Shown: positions 20,111 through 32,735, counted from the first letter of the stretch. The stretch: DNA of 64,000 bases from Pseudorasbora parva (GCF_024679245.1 NC_090178.1:30202242-30266241); one strand, 5' to 3'. Notes: generated by a model not told the origin, from the letters alone. Numbers and translations are program-made.

Positions 20111-21952
20111 AGATGTTGCAGGATATAATCGCGCCCCCGATCATTTCAACGACTAAAACATTAAGATCAACTCTGTTCTTCACATGAAGATATTGTATGA
20201 CTTCAGAAGACTTGGAATGCAACATGAGTTAATACTTTCATACATTTTTTTGGTCCGTTTTTGCATTAAATATGTGACTGTATATTTATTTGCCCGTTAC
20301 GTGTTTTATATTGTTGAGAGTGGGTGTAGGTTTAGTGTAGGAGTGGAGTTAGTTGCTCCAAAATATAAAATTAGGCTATAAATATTAATGGCTTTAGAAT
20401 CCTGGATCCTGCAGCCTATCTGGAAACCTCGAATGAGGGGGAAGGGGATACACCTGCAGTACCGGTTTTGGCCACAATCTTACATTCACTTCCTTTAAAT
20501 TGTTGATAGCAAAAATAATTAATATCCTGTCAGTGAATGAATAAAAGTCAAAACAGCTTGCCACAACCAGTCTACTGATACTGTACTAACACTAATGAGA
20601 ACAGATGTAGGTGCAACGTTACTTGTCAACAGAATGTGTAAGGGACCATCAAAATAAAGTGAAACCCTTATTCTTTACCTGTTGAACTTGGGAACTCAGG
20701 CATAATACACTGATTTCATGGTCTGTTGTTCAAGGCACTATAGTTCTTTAACAGTGTTTCCAGTTTGTTTAGTTGGCCCAAGGCTTTGACTGCCAACCTG
20801 CTGAACAAACTTTTCATAGTTTTGAGAAACAACGGCTTATTGTTTCCCCTTTCTCACCTGTGCAACAATTTGTCACCCAGACCTTTGCTTTAAGTTTACT
20901 TGAGTACCCAAAAGCTTTTACATTGGCCATTGTGACCCTATAGCATGACCTCAATACTAAACTGTTTCCTGCGACTCTTGTCAATATGACGCTACAAAAA
21001 TATTAATGCACATAAAAACACTGCGTGCAATTGTAAAATCTCTTTTGGTTGCGTCATTGACCATTGTTTTTGACCAAGTCAGTTATTTCAATAAAATTAC
21101 AATTTCATTAATAGCCTTTTACAGATTTTGCATTACCTTTCTTACATTACTTTTAAGCATCGGCCGCACTTTTATCATAGCGGCCGGGGGTGATTTCTTC
21201 CCCCTCCCCCTTACCGGATCCGTTGTACTGTAGTTCCCTCTAGTGGCCTAGTATGAAAAGCCTTTTAAATTGTAAGACTTTATTAAACATTATGTATCCC
21301 CATGGTTTAGCTGTTGCCATAAAATAAGGCTTTATTAGCTTCCGATGGAACCAGATCTGTCACTATCCGCTATCCTTAGTTAACACAAATTAAAACTATT
21401 TCCTGTGCATCCTTGAGACTTGGATTCATATGTCACTATAGCTAAAAATGATAAGAATAACAAAGTTCTGTAAATGGTATAACTATTTGCTTTAGTTTAG
21501 TGCGATTTTAGGCATCTTTACATAGACAAGTTAAAGCAGCTCTGTGTCTGCTCAAAAATCAGTGTAGATTTAAATCTGCAAGGCCGTATAAAAACAATAT
21601 ACAATTTGTTGATGTCAAATATATTTTTGCGCTATGGTGCTATAAGGACAATTTCAGGGTTCGAGGTTCAAACATGAAAATACAGGGGATGAAAACTTTT
21701 GAACAGGATAAAGATGTCCACATTTTTCAGTACTGCCATTCACTACAACAGAAAATACTTGCATGTTTTCCAGAAAACAAATCAAGTATTTACCTTGATC
21801 TTCAAGTTCAAGAGGTTTTCACCCCCCGCCTCTTAATGCATCATGTCTGAACTTTTTTTTTTCTCAAGAAAATTCAGCAGTCTATCTACTAAGTACAAAG
21901 AGGCTCAAGAACATCACAAAACAAAACAAAAGGCAACCCGTTCTACACTCTT
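20111..21952. other. Long non-genic stretch
   Basis: About 1.8 kb with no supported exon. The longest frame (21006-21233) is Ile/Leu-rich without recognisable domains. A few CGG-rich words occur near 21170-21215. Confidence 0.5.
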
Positions 21953-22135
21953 AGAAAACAGGTACAAAAGCTCTCACTGGGACAGTACCCTATAAAAAAG
22001 CTCTAATATGTATAATTTAGGTATTAATATGTACACTATCGGAACCAATATGTACCTTCGAGGGATTAATACACACTCTTTAGGTACAACGGTGTACCTT
22101 ACCATCCCAGTGACAGCTTTTTTTTTCTGTGTATA
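21953..22135. mobile_element. Short MITE (GGTACA type)
   Basis: About 180 bp with inverted words: ACACTCTTAGAAAACAGGTA, AAGCTCTCACTGGGACAGTA near the left and CCATCCCAGTGACAGCTTTT near the right. Non-coding, boundaries approximate. Confidence 0.55.
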
Positions 22136-22770
22136 AATTATATTGGTAATCAAGTTAACTGACAATTTATTTTATTTAGTATTATTAAATTGACTACTTA
22201 CTTATTTTATAAAAAAGTATTTACTATTCACGTATTGAGACTACATGTGTGATGGTTGTTTTTGAGTATTACTGGATTGAAAATTAAAGTATATTAACCT
22301 GTATAAAAAAATCCACTTTGAACCACTGCAAGAAACAAAAACACACTTAGAAAGAAATCAGAACAAGCTGATGTTTTTAATAGCATTAAACATGAAATGA
22401 CAGTGTATGTGGGAAATTCACAATCTCACAAAGTTAAGATTATTTTGAATCTGCTTTTATCTGAAAACAAAATATTACTGAGATCTGTAAAGTGATATCA
22501 TTAGATTATAAAAGTCATTACTCTGAGGGGGAAAATATTCAACAGCACAAATAACACTGAGTCTAGATACTTTGACACTGACATGCATTCAAATGCATAC
22601 TTTCCAGATAGTCAAGATAAGGTATGAAATCTTAAATCTAAATTAAAGCAGTTTTTAAAAAAAGAAAGAAAACATGTCGACATGTCAAATCACTGAAAAT
22701 GCACATACAATTTAAGAGAACAAAACAAAACAAAAACAAGTTTCATTAATATTATAGTCCAAAAGCATAT
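22136..22770 (-). other. rbm12b: Probable 3' UTR of rbm12b
   Basis: AT-rich sequence after the rbm12b stop codon. Minus-strand AATAAA words (plus-strand TTTATT, e.g. about 22168-22178) are candidate polyadenylation signals. No frame was recognised. Confidence 0.4.
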
Positions 22771-24660
22771 CTAATCGAGCACAATCTGAATTTTCCTGGT
22801 GCCAATTGGTCTTCCATTTAATTCTTGAAGAGCAGTGAGCGCCTCTCTGTGGGATTCGAACACTACCGTTGCAGAACGTCTGGGAGCTCCATTTCTATCA
22901 TAGAGCAATGAGGCAGATCCTGGAATCAATCGGTAGCCATAGAAGAAATCATAAATCTCATCAATCCTTATCTGAGAGGGTAGATTGAGCAATTTAACAC
23001 CAGTTGGACCATCAAGTTGTTGGTCAGGTGATCCATAACGTTGACGTCCATTACCACCCAGTCCAGGCACAAATACATTATTGCGGCCAAAAACTGGCTC
23101 AAAGTGATCATGACCTCCATAATCCTGCTGCATATTAGGCTGCATCTCACAATCATCTCGAGGCATCATGGGGGCGTTCGATGAACGAGGACCATCATTC
23201 AAAATGTCATTCCTTTCTTGTGGGCTAATCGTCAACTGCTCATTCACACCGAAATTCTGCATCTGGGCCATCGTTATGCACTTAAGCATGACCTCTGATC
23301 CAAGAAACCCCTGCCCGTTCAGGGACTGTGCCGTCATGGCTTCCTTCTCAGACTGGAAGATCACCAAAGCCTCACCGAGCCCAGCTCCTCTTTCGTCATG
23401 CAATAAGACAACCCGATCCTCTGAAAGTGGAAATCCATGAAAGAAGTCCATAATCTCCACCTTACGTACATCAAACGGGAGATTGCGTACGTAGACACAC
23501 CTCAACTGGGAGTCAGGAGTGTTTTGTTGAGACTGGGGCACTTCAACTGATCGTCTCAACCCTTTTCCTTCTTCTCTCTCATCAACGGACGACTCCAACA
23601 ATGTAACCATTTTCTCCTTGGAAATGGGTGACACGTATACCACCTTATGCAGCAACAATTCCTTATTATGAGCCAAGCCAGCACAATAGTCAGTGAGATT
23701 TCTAAACACCACAACAGCCGATTTGGTCTTATCGTCCTTTTTCTGGGCAAAGATAATAATCTGATCATCCTTCAAAGTAACCGGATGAAGAAACACCCTC
23801 AAATCTCTCTTTTCAACTGCATTAGGCAAGTTCTCAAACATGACGCAGTATTCTTCGTGAGGGGGCGAGCGTGATCTCGACCTGAAGGAAACGGGAGATT
23901 GAGATCTCACTCGCTCCAAGGATGGTCTTTTCCGACTTTCCTGTCTAACGACACCCCCGGCTTCCAGCCACTGCTCCTTGGAGCATCTTGCTAGCTGTAT
24001 ATACCTCGCTCCCATGTATTGTCGATCCCTTTTCAGACCTTCGATTACATCCTCTTTGGTAGCCAAGCACACGATACTTTGTCCATTGAATGTTCCTCTA
24101 TTGTTTCTCAAAAACAGACAATCTTCAATTTTGATCCCACTGAAAAAGTTATAGACATCATCCTTTGTCGCCGAGTATGGCATCCCTGTCAATTTCAAAT
24201 AAAAATCAGCTTTCTCTGGCACTTCCACTTCTCTCTGGTGACGTATCTCACTGAATGACGATGGAGAGGGCCTGTTCCTCATGTCTTGATGATCCGGCCT
24301 AATCACGTCTGTTCTCTGGTCTTTATTGAATGTCAGAGGACCTCGTTCCGCAGAAGGTCTTTTGACACCCATTCCCCTGCCTTTTAACTCAGACCTTCTA
24401 GTGCTTTCCTCAAGAACACTCTGCATTTCTGACTTGCTACTTAGGAGCAAGTTGACGGGAGAGCCCTTAATGCAGCCCCCCGAGCGAGTCATCGCTCGCC
24501 TTGCATCTTCATCAGATGCAAATATTATAAAAGCTTCCTGAAGCTCCCCACCAATTATATGAACCCCACCATCAGGGATTCTGAGCCCAGTGAAGAAATT
24601 GCGAATGTCCTCAGAACCAGCCGTGATTCTGAGTCCCTGTAATCGGATGACCACAGCCAT
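22771..24660 (-). CDS. rbm12b: RNA-binding protein 12B, five RRMs, single coding exon
   Basis: 629-aa protein in one exon, as in vertebrate RBM12/RBM12B. The start MAVVIRLQGL is the conserved family N-terminus; the frame stays open 55 codons upstream, but a splice acceptor (TTTGTCTGCAG ending at 24683) lies 22 nt before this ATG, so the extension is intronic. RRM-like domains lie at residues 3-76, 153-226, 270-345, 387-463 and 554-628. RNP1-like cores include EAFIIFAS and EALVIFQS; RRM5 keeps the FFYGY and RRSATVVF landmarks but an RRS where GEA is usual. An SR patch (SFRSRSRSP) precedes RRM3. The family acts in nuclear RNA binding; a precise target is not known to me. Compared with human RBM12B (about 1000 aa), the long DFR-rich repeat between RRM4 and RRM5 is absent (linker about 90 residues). 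RRM2-RRM4 resemble RBM12B rather than the proline-rich RBM12. Zebrafish has two rbm12b paralogues; which one this is cannot be told here. Confidence 0.93.
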   Translation of the reverse strand: MAVVIRLQGLRITAGSEDIRNFFTGLRIPDGGVHIIGGELQEAFIIFASDEDARRAMTRSGGCIKGSPVNLLLSSKSEMQSVLEESTRRSELKGRGMGVKRPSAERGPLTFNKDQRTDVIRPDHQDMRNRPSPSSFSEIRHQREVEVPEKADFYLKLTGMPYSATKDDVYNFFSGIKIEDCLFLRNNRGTFNGQSIVCLATKEDVIEGLKRDRQYMGARYIQLARCSKEQWLEAGGVVRQESRKRPSLERVRSQSPVSFRSRSRSPPHEEYCVMFENLPNAVEKRDLRVFLHPVTLKDDQIIIFAQKKDDKTKSAVVVFRNLTDYCAGLAHNKELLLHKVVYVSPISKEKMVTLLESSVDEREEGKGLRRSVEVPQSQQNTPDSQLRCVYVRNLPFDVRKVEIMDFFHGFPLSEDRVVLLHDERGAGLGEALVIFQSEKEAMTAQSLNGQGFLGSEVMLKCITMAQMQNFGVNEQLTISPQERNDILNDGPRSSNAPMMPRDDCEMQPNMQQDYGGHDHFEPVFGRNNVFVPGLGGNGRQRYGSPDQQLDGPTGVKLLNLPSQIRIDEIYDFFYGYRLIPGSASLLYDRNGAPRRSATVVFESHREALTALQELNGRPIGTRKIQIVLD

Positions 24661-24682
24661 GATGGAGCACACACAACAGCAC
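24661..24682 (-). other. rbm12b: rbm12b 5' UTR part of the coding exon
   Basis: 22 nt between the acceptor CTGCAG (AG at 24684-24683) and the start codon. This places at least one non-coding exon upstream, a common arrangement in this family. Confidence 0.7.
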
Positions 24683-25420
24683 CTGCAGACAAAAGGGGTA
24701 CATATAATAGCGTTATCGCTGACAACCAATACCTCCATACAACAATATTCAAAAACAATCCCAACTATCATTTTTAAACCAAGGTTAAGTGGCACAATTA
24801 TGAAAAACAAACCTCTCACGGCCAATAAATATAGCTAACAACAATAACAGCCAGTCTGCAGCAAGTAATAACGTCTTCTGATCCAGAAAAACAAGATAAC
24901 GTACTTTGGACTAACAGGAAAGACAAGTTACCCAACCTTTAACATCTTGCTTTCAGCTTCTGTATGCAAATGTGCAAGTAATATGAACTCCATTCACAAA
25001 TACATCTTGATAGCTGACTATCAAGAGAAAAACATCATAAAGTTTATACAAGTATCAAGAAATTACAAATATCACTTCTAGAATCCATACATATGAAAGA
25101 CAAGTATTGCAGCTAATTAACTGCAAAATACGTTGGATGGATTTCATCAACTCAAAAGTACTTAAAATAACAAGACTTACATGAAGCTCAACAGCCGCTT
25201 ACAAACTGCACAGCCATTAAACCAGATAAAAACAGTTCAATACACTAAACACACAATGCTACTTCACTGCAAAATGTGATTTACGAATGCGTTTAAATCA
25301 GTGGTTCTCAAGCAGGGGGCCCCAGCAAACTTATACGAGACAACATTGATTTTTGAGAAATGAAGAAAAAACTATGAGATAAACTATTTTTTAATAATAA
25401 ATAAGTTTGATTCAAGTAGG
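24683..25420 (-). other. rbm12b: rbm12b 5' intron with candidate non-coding exon
   Basis: No coding frame. On the minus strand a strong donor consensus, CAT followed by GTAAGT, sits at 25181-25175; the preceding 30-40 bases could be a 5' UTR exon spliced to 24682. Unproven. Confidence 0.3.
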
Positions 25421-25506
25421 GATACAGTGAAATTTCGGCCGCTGAAATTTATCAGCCAAAAATGTCATTTTCGTTTTGTGGCTGAATAAAAAAAAATGGC
25501 TGCAAA

Positions 25507-26651
25507 TACACCAATCAGGCATAACATTATGACAGATTAAGTGAATAACACTCTTCAACACTTGTTGGTGGGTGGGATATATTAGTCATCAAGTGAACAT
25601 TGTCCTCAAGGTTAACGTGTTAGAAGCAGGAAAAATGGGCAAGCATAAGGATTTGAGCAATTTGACAAGGACCAAATTGCGATGGCTAGATGACTGGGTC
25701 AGAGCATCTCTTATGTGGTGTTCCCGGTCTGCAGTGGTTAGCACCTATAGGTCCAAGGAAGGAACAGAGGTAAACCGACGAGAGGGTCATTGATGTACGT
25801 GGGGAGCAAAGCCAGGCCCGTGTGGTCCAATCAAACAGACGAGCTACTGTAGCCCAAATTGCTAATGCTGGTTCTAATAGAAAGGAATCAGAATATAAAG
25901 TACATTGCTATTCGTTGCGTATGAGGCTGCATAGCTGCAGACCAGTCAGGGTGCCCATACAGATCCATCCACTGCCAACAGTGGGCACACGAGCATCAGA
26001 ACTAGACCACGAGCATCAGAACTAGACCAGCAATGGAAGTTGGCCTGGATTGATGAATCACATTTTCTTTTACATCACACGGATGGCCGGGTGCGTGTGC
26101 GTCACTTACCTGGGGAACACATGGCACCAGGATGCATTATGGGAAGAAGGACAGCTGGCAGAGGCAGTGTGATACTTTGGGCAATGTTCTGCTGGGAAAC
26201 CTTGAATCCTGCCATCCATGTAGAAGTTAGGATGTTATTTTGACATGTACCACCTACCTAAGCATTGTTGCAGATCATGTACACCCTTTCATGGAAACAG
26301 TATTCCCTGATGGCTGTGGCCTCTTTCAGCAGGATAATGCGCCCTGCCACAAAGATTATTTCAGGAATGGTTTGAGGAGCACAACAAGGTTGTGATTGAG
26401 GTGTTGACTAGGCCTCCAAATTCTTCAGATCCCAATCGAGCATCTGTGGGATGTGCTGAACAAACAAGTCCGATCCATAGAGGCCCCACATCGCAACTTA
26501 CAGGACTGAAATTATCTGCTGCTAACATCTTGGTGCCAGATACCACAGCACACCGTCATGGGGTCTAATGGAGTCCATGTGGGTCAGGGCTGTTTTGACA
26601 GCAAAAGGGGACCAACACAATATTAAGTCATGTTATGCCTGATCAGTGTAC
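25507..26651 (+). mobile_element. Tc1-like transposon, degenerate (GGCATAACATTATGAC family)
   Basis: Ends carry the inverted words CAATCAGGCATAACATTATG and the near-inverse CATGTTATGCCTGATCAGTG. The plus strand has transposase remnants: [10 protein letters not shown] (N-terminal), WIDESHFLLHHTDGRVRV (about 26045-26095, first catalytic region) and GCGLFQQDNAPCH-like sequence around 26310-26350. Many stops. A second, opposite copy is at 61965-63121. Confidence 0.85.
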
Positions 26652-26879
26652 ATGCCACACCTCTCCACCCCTCAGTGTTCAGCGCTCATGCGGTGTGACA
26701 TTGCTCTATGTTTGTTTTGCACTGTCCTCAATTGCTCACAGCCTATAGGAATGCTCCACTCATGTAACGCTTATTCTAATCGAAAAAACGAAGTCCATTT
26801 AAATAATGTGGCGACATGAAACATACCCGTTTCGGTTTGCAATAGCAATGCTGTGCTGTATCAGCTGCGCTGGGCAAAA

Positions 26880-27250
26880 TAATGTTTTGCAAAAAAAAAA
26901 TTGTAACCAAGCAGATCTGGTTCCTCTATGTAAAATGGATACAAAAAATTGTCCAACCATCTTCATCTGTATTCAACAGAAGAAAAACATTTATACAGGT
27001 TTGGATAAAATTGTGGGTGAGTAAATGAACTATCCCTTTAAGGGATGTAGAATATTGTTGTGTGAAATAAAGCATGAATATGTGCTTTATAAGTACTGAT
27101 AAAAAGCCAATATCCTAGTAATATGCATGCTAATAAGTAACTAGTTAATATTGAGAATTGGACCCGAAACTATAGCATTACCAAGAATAATATCTTGATG
27201 TTTAACATTAATATAGTGTCTGTCTGATTTTAGTGGTACTTTCAATAAAA
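26880..27250. repeat. MITE remnants (GTTCACCC family right end and a second family)
   Basis: 26975-27046 ends GGGTGAGTAAATGAACTATCCCTTTAA-like (read here in pieces), the right terminus of the MITE family at 10914. 27060-27250 resembles another common repeat (AGAATTGGACCCGAAACTA). Fragments only. Confidence 0.5.
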
Positions 27251-27440
27251 GTGTGGCTATTTTATTGGCTTGTATTTTATACATTTAGTATCATTAAATT
27301 TATTTAATTTAAAATAATAATAATAATAATAATAATACAGATATACAGAAAAGCATTTAAAATAATAAATAAATATTTTGTCAGCCAAGTGCAACCATAA
27401 CTTCCAATTTCAGCCCAGAATTTTCATTTCGGTGCATCCC

Positions 27441-28415
27441 AATATTTATAATAATTAATTAAAGCAGAAAAAATAAGAAATAATAGACTACACTGTTTTG
27501 CACAATGAGGGGCTTGAGGCATAAAACAAGAGAACAACCGTTTTAAATGCAAACCATCCAACACATTACCCTCCAGCAAACTTGACATTTTACTGCCAAC
27601 AGTCACGCACACAAAGCTCACACCGCAGATACATCTAGGTATCTAGGTAAAACCCTCCAAAATCAAGTTCTATAAATGTCTCTATTAGAGGAAAAAAAGG
27701 ACCAAAACCACAATGTCAGAGACCCCTTCCACTAGGGACAGTAATGTAGTCCCTTTATAGTTGCAATACACATCAAACAAAAGAAAGGTATTTTCCCAAG
27801 GACTTCACAACCATGTCTGCCATTTCGCTGCACTTCTTTGTGTAACCAATACAAGATCGAGGGCGCATTGTCACACTCAAAAAAAACCACAATGTCTGTA
27901 CATGGCTTCCGGTTCCTCATCTGGTCAAAAAATAATCCGTGGTACAAAAAAATCGCCTCTTTCATTTCAAACGGTATCATAATAACACTGTCGACAATAA
28001 CACACTTCTTTTCGACAAGTAAACCTATGTAGGGCCACGCATAGTTTCTATTTGTGGTGAACCGCGAGCTCTGTGCTTTGTGAATCAAAATTACGCCGAA
28101 TCGAACAACTAGCATTTACGAGCGTCGTCTAAACAACCCAACAGTTCTAATCAGCAACATATACGTTGATAAACATTGTTGGACATACTGTAACAAAAAT
28201 ACGATATAAAGAACAACGCCAATTCCGTCATGACAGAAAGTGAAAACAAAGAGTGCAGCTGTCTTCGGTAGTATCAGTAACAGTAACGTTAATGCTAAAT
28301 GTGAGAGGCCCAGCATTTGAAGCGCACGGTATTGATCCAACTTACACAAAACAAAGATATATCAATCCTTTCCAAATATAAAGGAATTTGAAACTAATGC
28401 TGATCTGTGGTGTCG
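27441..28415. other. Non-genic stretch
   Basis: No supported exon. Open frames on both strands at 27730-28115 lack recognisable domains and overlap one another. Confidence 0.4.
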
Positions 28416-28560
28416 TATATCCAATTTCCACCGTGACTAAGCAACAATTTCGCTCTTTGTGATATCTGACGCAAGGACGAAGCCCAAGAATCTAGAGCAT
28501 CCGCATCTCCTCCAACGCCATCTTTAAAACTACGGAAACCCGGAGGCGCCGAACACAGAA
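28416..28560 (-). promoter_or_regulatory. Candidate promoter with YY1-like site (possible rbm12b start)
   Basis: CpG-richer patch with GCCATCTT at 28519-28526 (AAGATGGC on the minus strand, a YY1-type promoter element) and CCGGAGGCGCC nearby. Minus-strand transcription from here would run toward rbm12b, 3.8 kb away. A tiny frame MALEEMRML starts within the YY1 word. The link to rbm12b is inferred from position only. Confidence 0.3.
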
Positions 28561-29837
28561 ACTCAAACGAGAACTCGAGACAAAATAGACACCAGTCTGA
28601 TCAATCTATAATATCTCTAATGCATGCAACGATCCGTTTCAAATGAATTAATTATAGCCCTCAAGGGGGGTATAAAAACGTTACAAAATTGCACACTACA
28701 AATATATTGATTTAATATTCAAATGTAATGTGGTGTAACCAACAAGTAAAATTAGGCCTATTTTAGTTGCATATTGAATAATACCAATATACAACTTGAT
28801 ATTTTCAAAAGCATTCAGCTGTATTTCCATACACCTCCATACACCTGGGTCGAAAAAAGGTCGAAATGTGTGATAATTCAAAAAATGACCGTGACTTTTT
28901 TTTTTAAGAAATTGAAACTATGTCAAACTCTATGCTTACATTGTTAAGATCATTTTTAACACTTCTGACAGTTACACAACCTAGTAATTTAATAATTTAA
29001 AAAAAGCTAATAACTGTTGTGGGGATAAAAAAAAAAAGAAAAAAGAAAAGGAACAAATGGAATTTTTTTGGGGAAAAAATCTATGGTTAAAAAATAATGA
29101 GGTAAAATTACTATAATATTATAATCTGACTATCAACACTTGTGATATTTTAGTCAGATGAAACTATGTTAATTGATCTAATTTTGTACCTCTAGAAAAT
29201 TGTGACCTCTGACATTATGTTAAATATTACATTTAATTTTAAAGTAAAAAGGTAAAAGTAGACCTTTGCAGTCAAATGGACTAGTATAGTGGTGCAGTAG
29301 ATTCCATCGAAACATGTTCATAGGCCTGTATTTAAGTCATATAATACATTAAAATTCAGATGAATCTCTATAACAGAGATTCAGGTTTGTGTATTTTGTC
29401 AAACGTGCCATACTCGTGTTAAAAAATGAAGCCAAAACATTTCGATTTGTGTAGTATAGGTCATAACCTCACCCTCTCTGTGTAATATAATAGATGTGAG
29501 ACAAATTAAATAAATTAAATCAAATTACACTTCATATCATTTTTTCCCAAAGTTGGTTTCTGTCATTTTAGGCAGTTTTTATCATGCTGATTTCATTTCA
29601 AGTGTTCGTTTTTAAAATAAGTTTAGTTTTAATTTGTTATTTGATGCTATAAAAATTGGGGTGTGACGTCATGATTGACAGCTGAGATCGACAACTTCTC
29701 TGAGTGAAGTTGTCACTGAGGCATTTACAGACTTTCAGCTTTAAAAGCTTCAGCTTTAGCTTTAATTTCTACATTTCCATAACTGTTTATTTCACACCAA
29801 CATAATTAATTGTTCTGCATCTGTGAGAGTGTGGGCC
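28561..29837. other. Non-genic, AT-rich stretch
   Basis: No supported exon or complete repeat. A TGACGTCA (CRE-like palindrome) occurs at about 29664-29671 without visible gene context. Confidence 0.5.
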
Positions 29838-30678
29838 ATAGACAGTAAAAGAAATGGACAGAGCGTTCCCATAGACTTCAACGGCGGAAAATGAGGTCAG
29901 TCAGAGGCACTCACTTCCTGATGGCGGAGTGAACTGCGCAGGCTCAGACTGAGCTTGACAACATAGATGTGACATAAGCAACCTGTCTGACAGTTGTAGG
30001 TCTTCTAGTAGTTGTGGAAAGTAAAATCTGAATCACATTGTATTTTCTCCCGTTGCTTTTGGCTCACTATGGGCTTCTCCCCATTCTTCTCCCTTCTTTA
30101 TCGGACATCTCCACGTCCCCCCGACTGTCTTAAAGATTGCCTGCGAGCATCTCCTCAGGTCTATACGGTAATTTCTCAACTCTGCGACAGAGTCGCGTTG
30201 GTTATGACGCAATCGTTAGCCTGTTTTTACAAAAACAGCTTCTACGGGGCGATAGTGTAAGATACAAGGTAATGGAGCCTTTTATGCATTGTCGTGTTTC
30301 TTTATAAATAAACAATGGGCAAATGGAGTCTTTAAATGCCTCAAATGTAAAGTTATTCACTGTCAAAGTGACTCAAAAATGAATGGGAGTCAATGGGATG
30401 CTAACAGCAGGTGATGGCTTGGTTAGCAATGGCCGCCCCTATGGGTGGAACGCTTTCTGAGTGCTAGATTACCCCCTTGGTGTTAGCGGGCTTTTGATAT
30501 CGTGGCTGTACTTCCTGCTCTACTTTCTGCTCTCTACTGCGCAACTCCGGTCTCGAAATCGCTACTGCGCAGACTCGGTCCCAAGATGTCAGCGTTGTGA
30601 AGGCCGTCTGAAAGCTTCGACTCTGTTCAGCGGAAACGGAAGAAGTTGCGGTGTCCATATTTTTTTACGGTCTATGAG
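29838..30678. mobile_element. Repeat with CATAGACAGTAAAA-type inverted ends
   Basis: Left CATAGACAGTAAAAGAAATG GACA, right the inverse TGTCCATATTTTTTTACGGT CTATG. Related ends occur at 38153 (CATAGACTGTAAAA) and 58488. No coding content. Confidence 0.55.
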
Positions 30679-30699
30679 CTGCAGCTGTGGTAACTAAAC

Positions 30700-31281
30700 C
30701 AGATCTTTATTTATTTATTTATTTTCGATCATGAGAGAATAAAAATACAATAATGTTAAGAAAAAACTAAAGATGAAAAAATAGAATAATAGAAAAATAA
30801 AAAACACAGCAAAGTACTTTCCTGTAAAAAAAAAAACATGCTTCTATCTCATGTACGAAAAAGGAGTAGGAAGAAGTAAAACTTATATAACCCTACCCCT
30901 AATTCTTATTCTCCTTTAAAGAACATACATATGCCTACGCCTACACATATACAAATCTACATATATACATACGCATGTACACATTTGTATACATACAATA
31001 CACCCATACATCTATACCCCTATATCCACATACACATGTACATACCCCCACATACCATATACATACTTACATAATTCAAAGGAAACCACTAACATGTATT
31101 ACATATCATAACAAAGGAGCACTCCCATTTTCCTAGAGTAGGCTACTTCTTGATACTTTATAAGAATCTTTTCTCTATACATTTTTTAAAGAGGAATATG
31201 TTAGAGTAGAAATAGATTTCATCTATTTTATTCCACAATTTAACTCCACATATTGATAAAAAAAGTATTTTCCTTCCTTGA
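30700..31281 (-). mobile_element. Probable LINE 3' end fragment
   Basis: The minus strand at 31346-31160 encodes FLSICGVKLWNKIDEIYFYS and FKKCIEKRFL, resembling the C-terminal ends of fish LINE ORF2 proteins (GxKxWN then FKK). Downstream is a long A/T tail with ACATATAC words (30940-31070). Weak but consistent. Confidence 0.45.
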
Positions 31282-31349
31282 GGGTGGAGCTTCAGGCCAA
31301 AACACAACATGTCAACATCAACATCAGTTGAGGGCTGCAACAACAACTT

Positions 31350-32735
31350 TTAAAGGTCCCATTCTTCGCGTGTTTTCGAAGCTTTGATTTATGTTTACAG
31401 TGTGCAATATAACATGAGTTCATGTTTTGGGTGTAAAAAAACAGTATTTTTAACACAATTTAATTATCTGTACAGTGCTGTTTCCTCTGTCCTAAAAACG
31501 GCCTGATGATTTCCTTGTTCTATGAAGTCCCTCCTTCAGAAACATGTAACGAGTTCTGATTGGGCCAGCGGTTCCCGTGTTGTGATTGGACAGCAGCTTA
31601 GCGCACTTTACCCGGAAAGGTCGCGCTCTTCTCCACATGAGAGCACAACAAGACCACGCCCCCTTTTTTGCGTGTTCTTGTGGGCGGAGGGTTAGGGTGC
31701 TTTCACATCTCTAGTTCAGTTCATTTGGTCCGAACCAAACAATTATACATTGTTGCATTTTTCAGCTTTTTTGGTTCCTTTTCACACCACACTGTTTGCT
31801 TTGGTCCGAACCAGTTGAAACGAACCAAAACGCACGCACGTGACAACATCCACTTCACTCATTGGCCATGGCGTATTTCCTAAACTGCTTTTCGATTGGT
31901 CAGAATTTACGTGTGGGAAAATTCCAGCAGAAGAGGCAAAGCCACCAAACTATAATAACACTATGGAGAGACGACTGCGCGGGCCAGTTTTGTCCCTGGC
32001 CATAATCTACTACACTGTGTGTATTTACCACGGTATGCAAATACATTTCTATAATGACACGCGGATGCGACGTGAAAACAACGCACTGCAGACGGCGACC
32101 GCGCATCGCTCATCACTTCAAGCGGAGCCGTGCATTAATTATTAACTCTTGACATGCTCATCTTCCCGAAAATATTGCCAACGATCTATCAGGTAATAGT
32201 ATCATGCACACACTGTCAGCGCAGCCGACTACGGCAGCTGTTCAGTCCAAAAATGATCAGTACTTTTGCAGTTGGTTCTGTTCGAGGTTGGATCACGTTC
32301 TCACCACAAACAAACCGCTCCAGAGTTCGTTTGAAATCGTACCGGGACCAGCTCTTCAAGGAGGTCTCGGTACGCTTGTTTGGTCCGCTTTTGGTGCACA
32401 CCCAAGTGCGATTGCTGCTTTCAGACCTGACCAAACGAACCGCACCAAAGAGGGAAACCAACTCTAGTACGATTCAACCGAACTAAATGAGGCAGGTGTG
32501 AAAGCACCCTTAGTCAACAAACGGTTCTAGTGACATCATTACATCCCTGCACTTCCTGCTGTAGTCCAAACCGACCGTTCGCTGGCTTTGAAAGGGAACT
32601 TCTGTTAAATAAAATATCTCCCTTGGCATTAAACTTTGAGTTTTATAATTTTACAGGTATTATTTATGCTCTAACAGCAACATTACACACTAACTAAAGT
32701 TTGAAAGATGAATTTGCGAAGAACGGGACCTTTAA
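31350..32735. mobile_element. TTAA-flanked element nested in family B
   Basis: Termini TTAAAGGTCCCATTCTTCGC and the inverse GAACGGGACCTTTAA, with TTAA at both edges. It contains a further insertion (31692-32512), making a three-level nest. Confidence 0.75.
31692..32512. mobile_element. Innermost DNA element with GGGTGCTTTCACA ends
   Basis: Left TTAGGGTGCTTTCACATC, right the inverse TGTGAAAGCACCCTTA. Internal GGTCCG/CGAACC words are also inverted (FTGGTTCG-type palindromes around 31725-31830 and 32330-32480). About 820 bp, non-coding; superfamily not assigned. Confidence 0.65.

Larger units (their letters stand above)
25421..27440. mobile_element. Decayed hAT-like element hosting other insertions
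   Basis: Left end TAGGGATACAGTGAAATTTC, right end the inverse of TGGGATGCACCGAAATGAAA; the adjacent interior (GGCTGAAATT / AATTTCAGCC words) is also inverted. No matching target duplication is preserved. A Tc1-like copy (25507-26651) and MITE pieces interrupt it. Confidence 0.6.

Noticed and set aside
24661..24825. 55-codon N-terminal extension of rbm12b
   Set aside because: A good splice acceptor lies 22 nt before the conserved MAVVIRL start, and the extension is not family-like.
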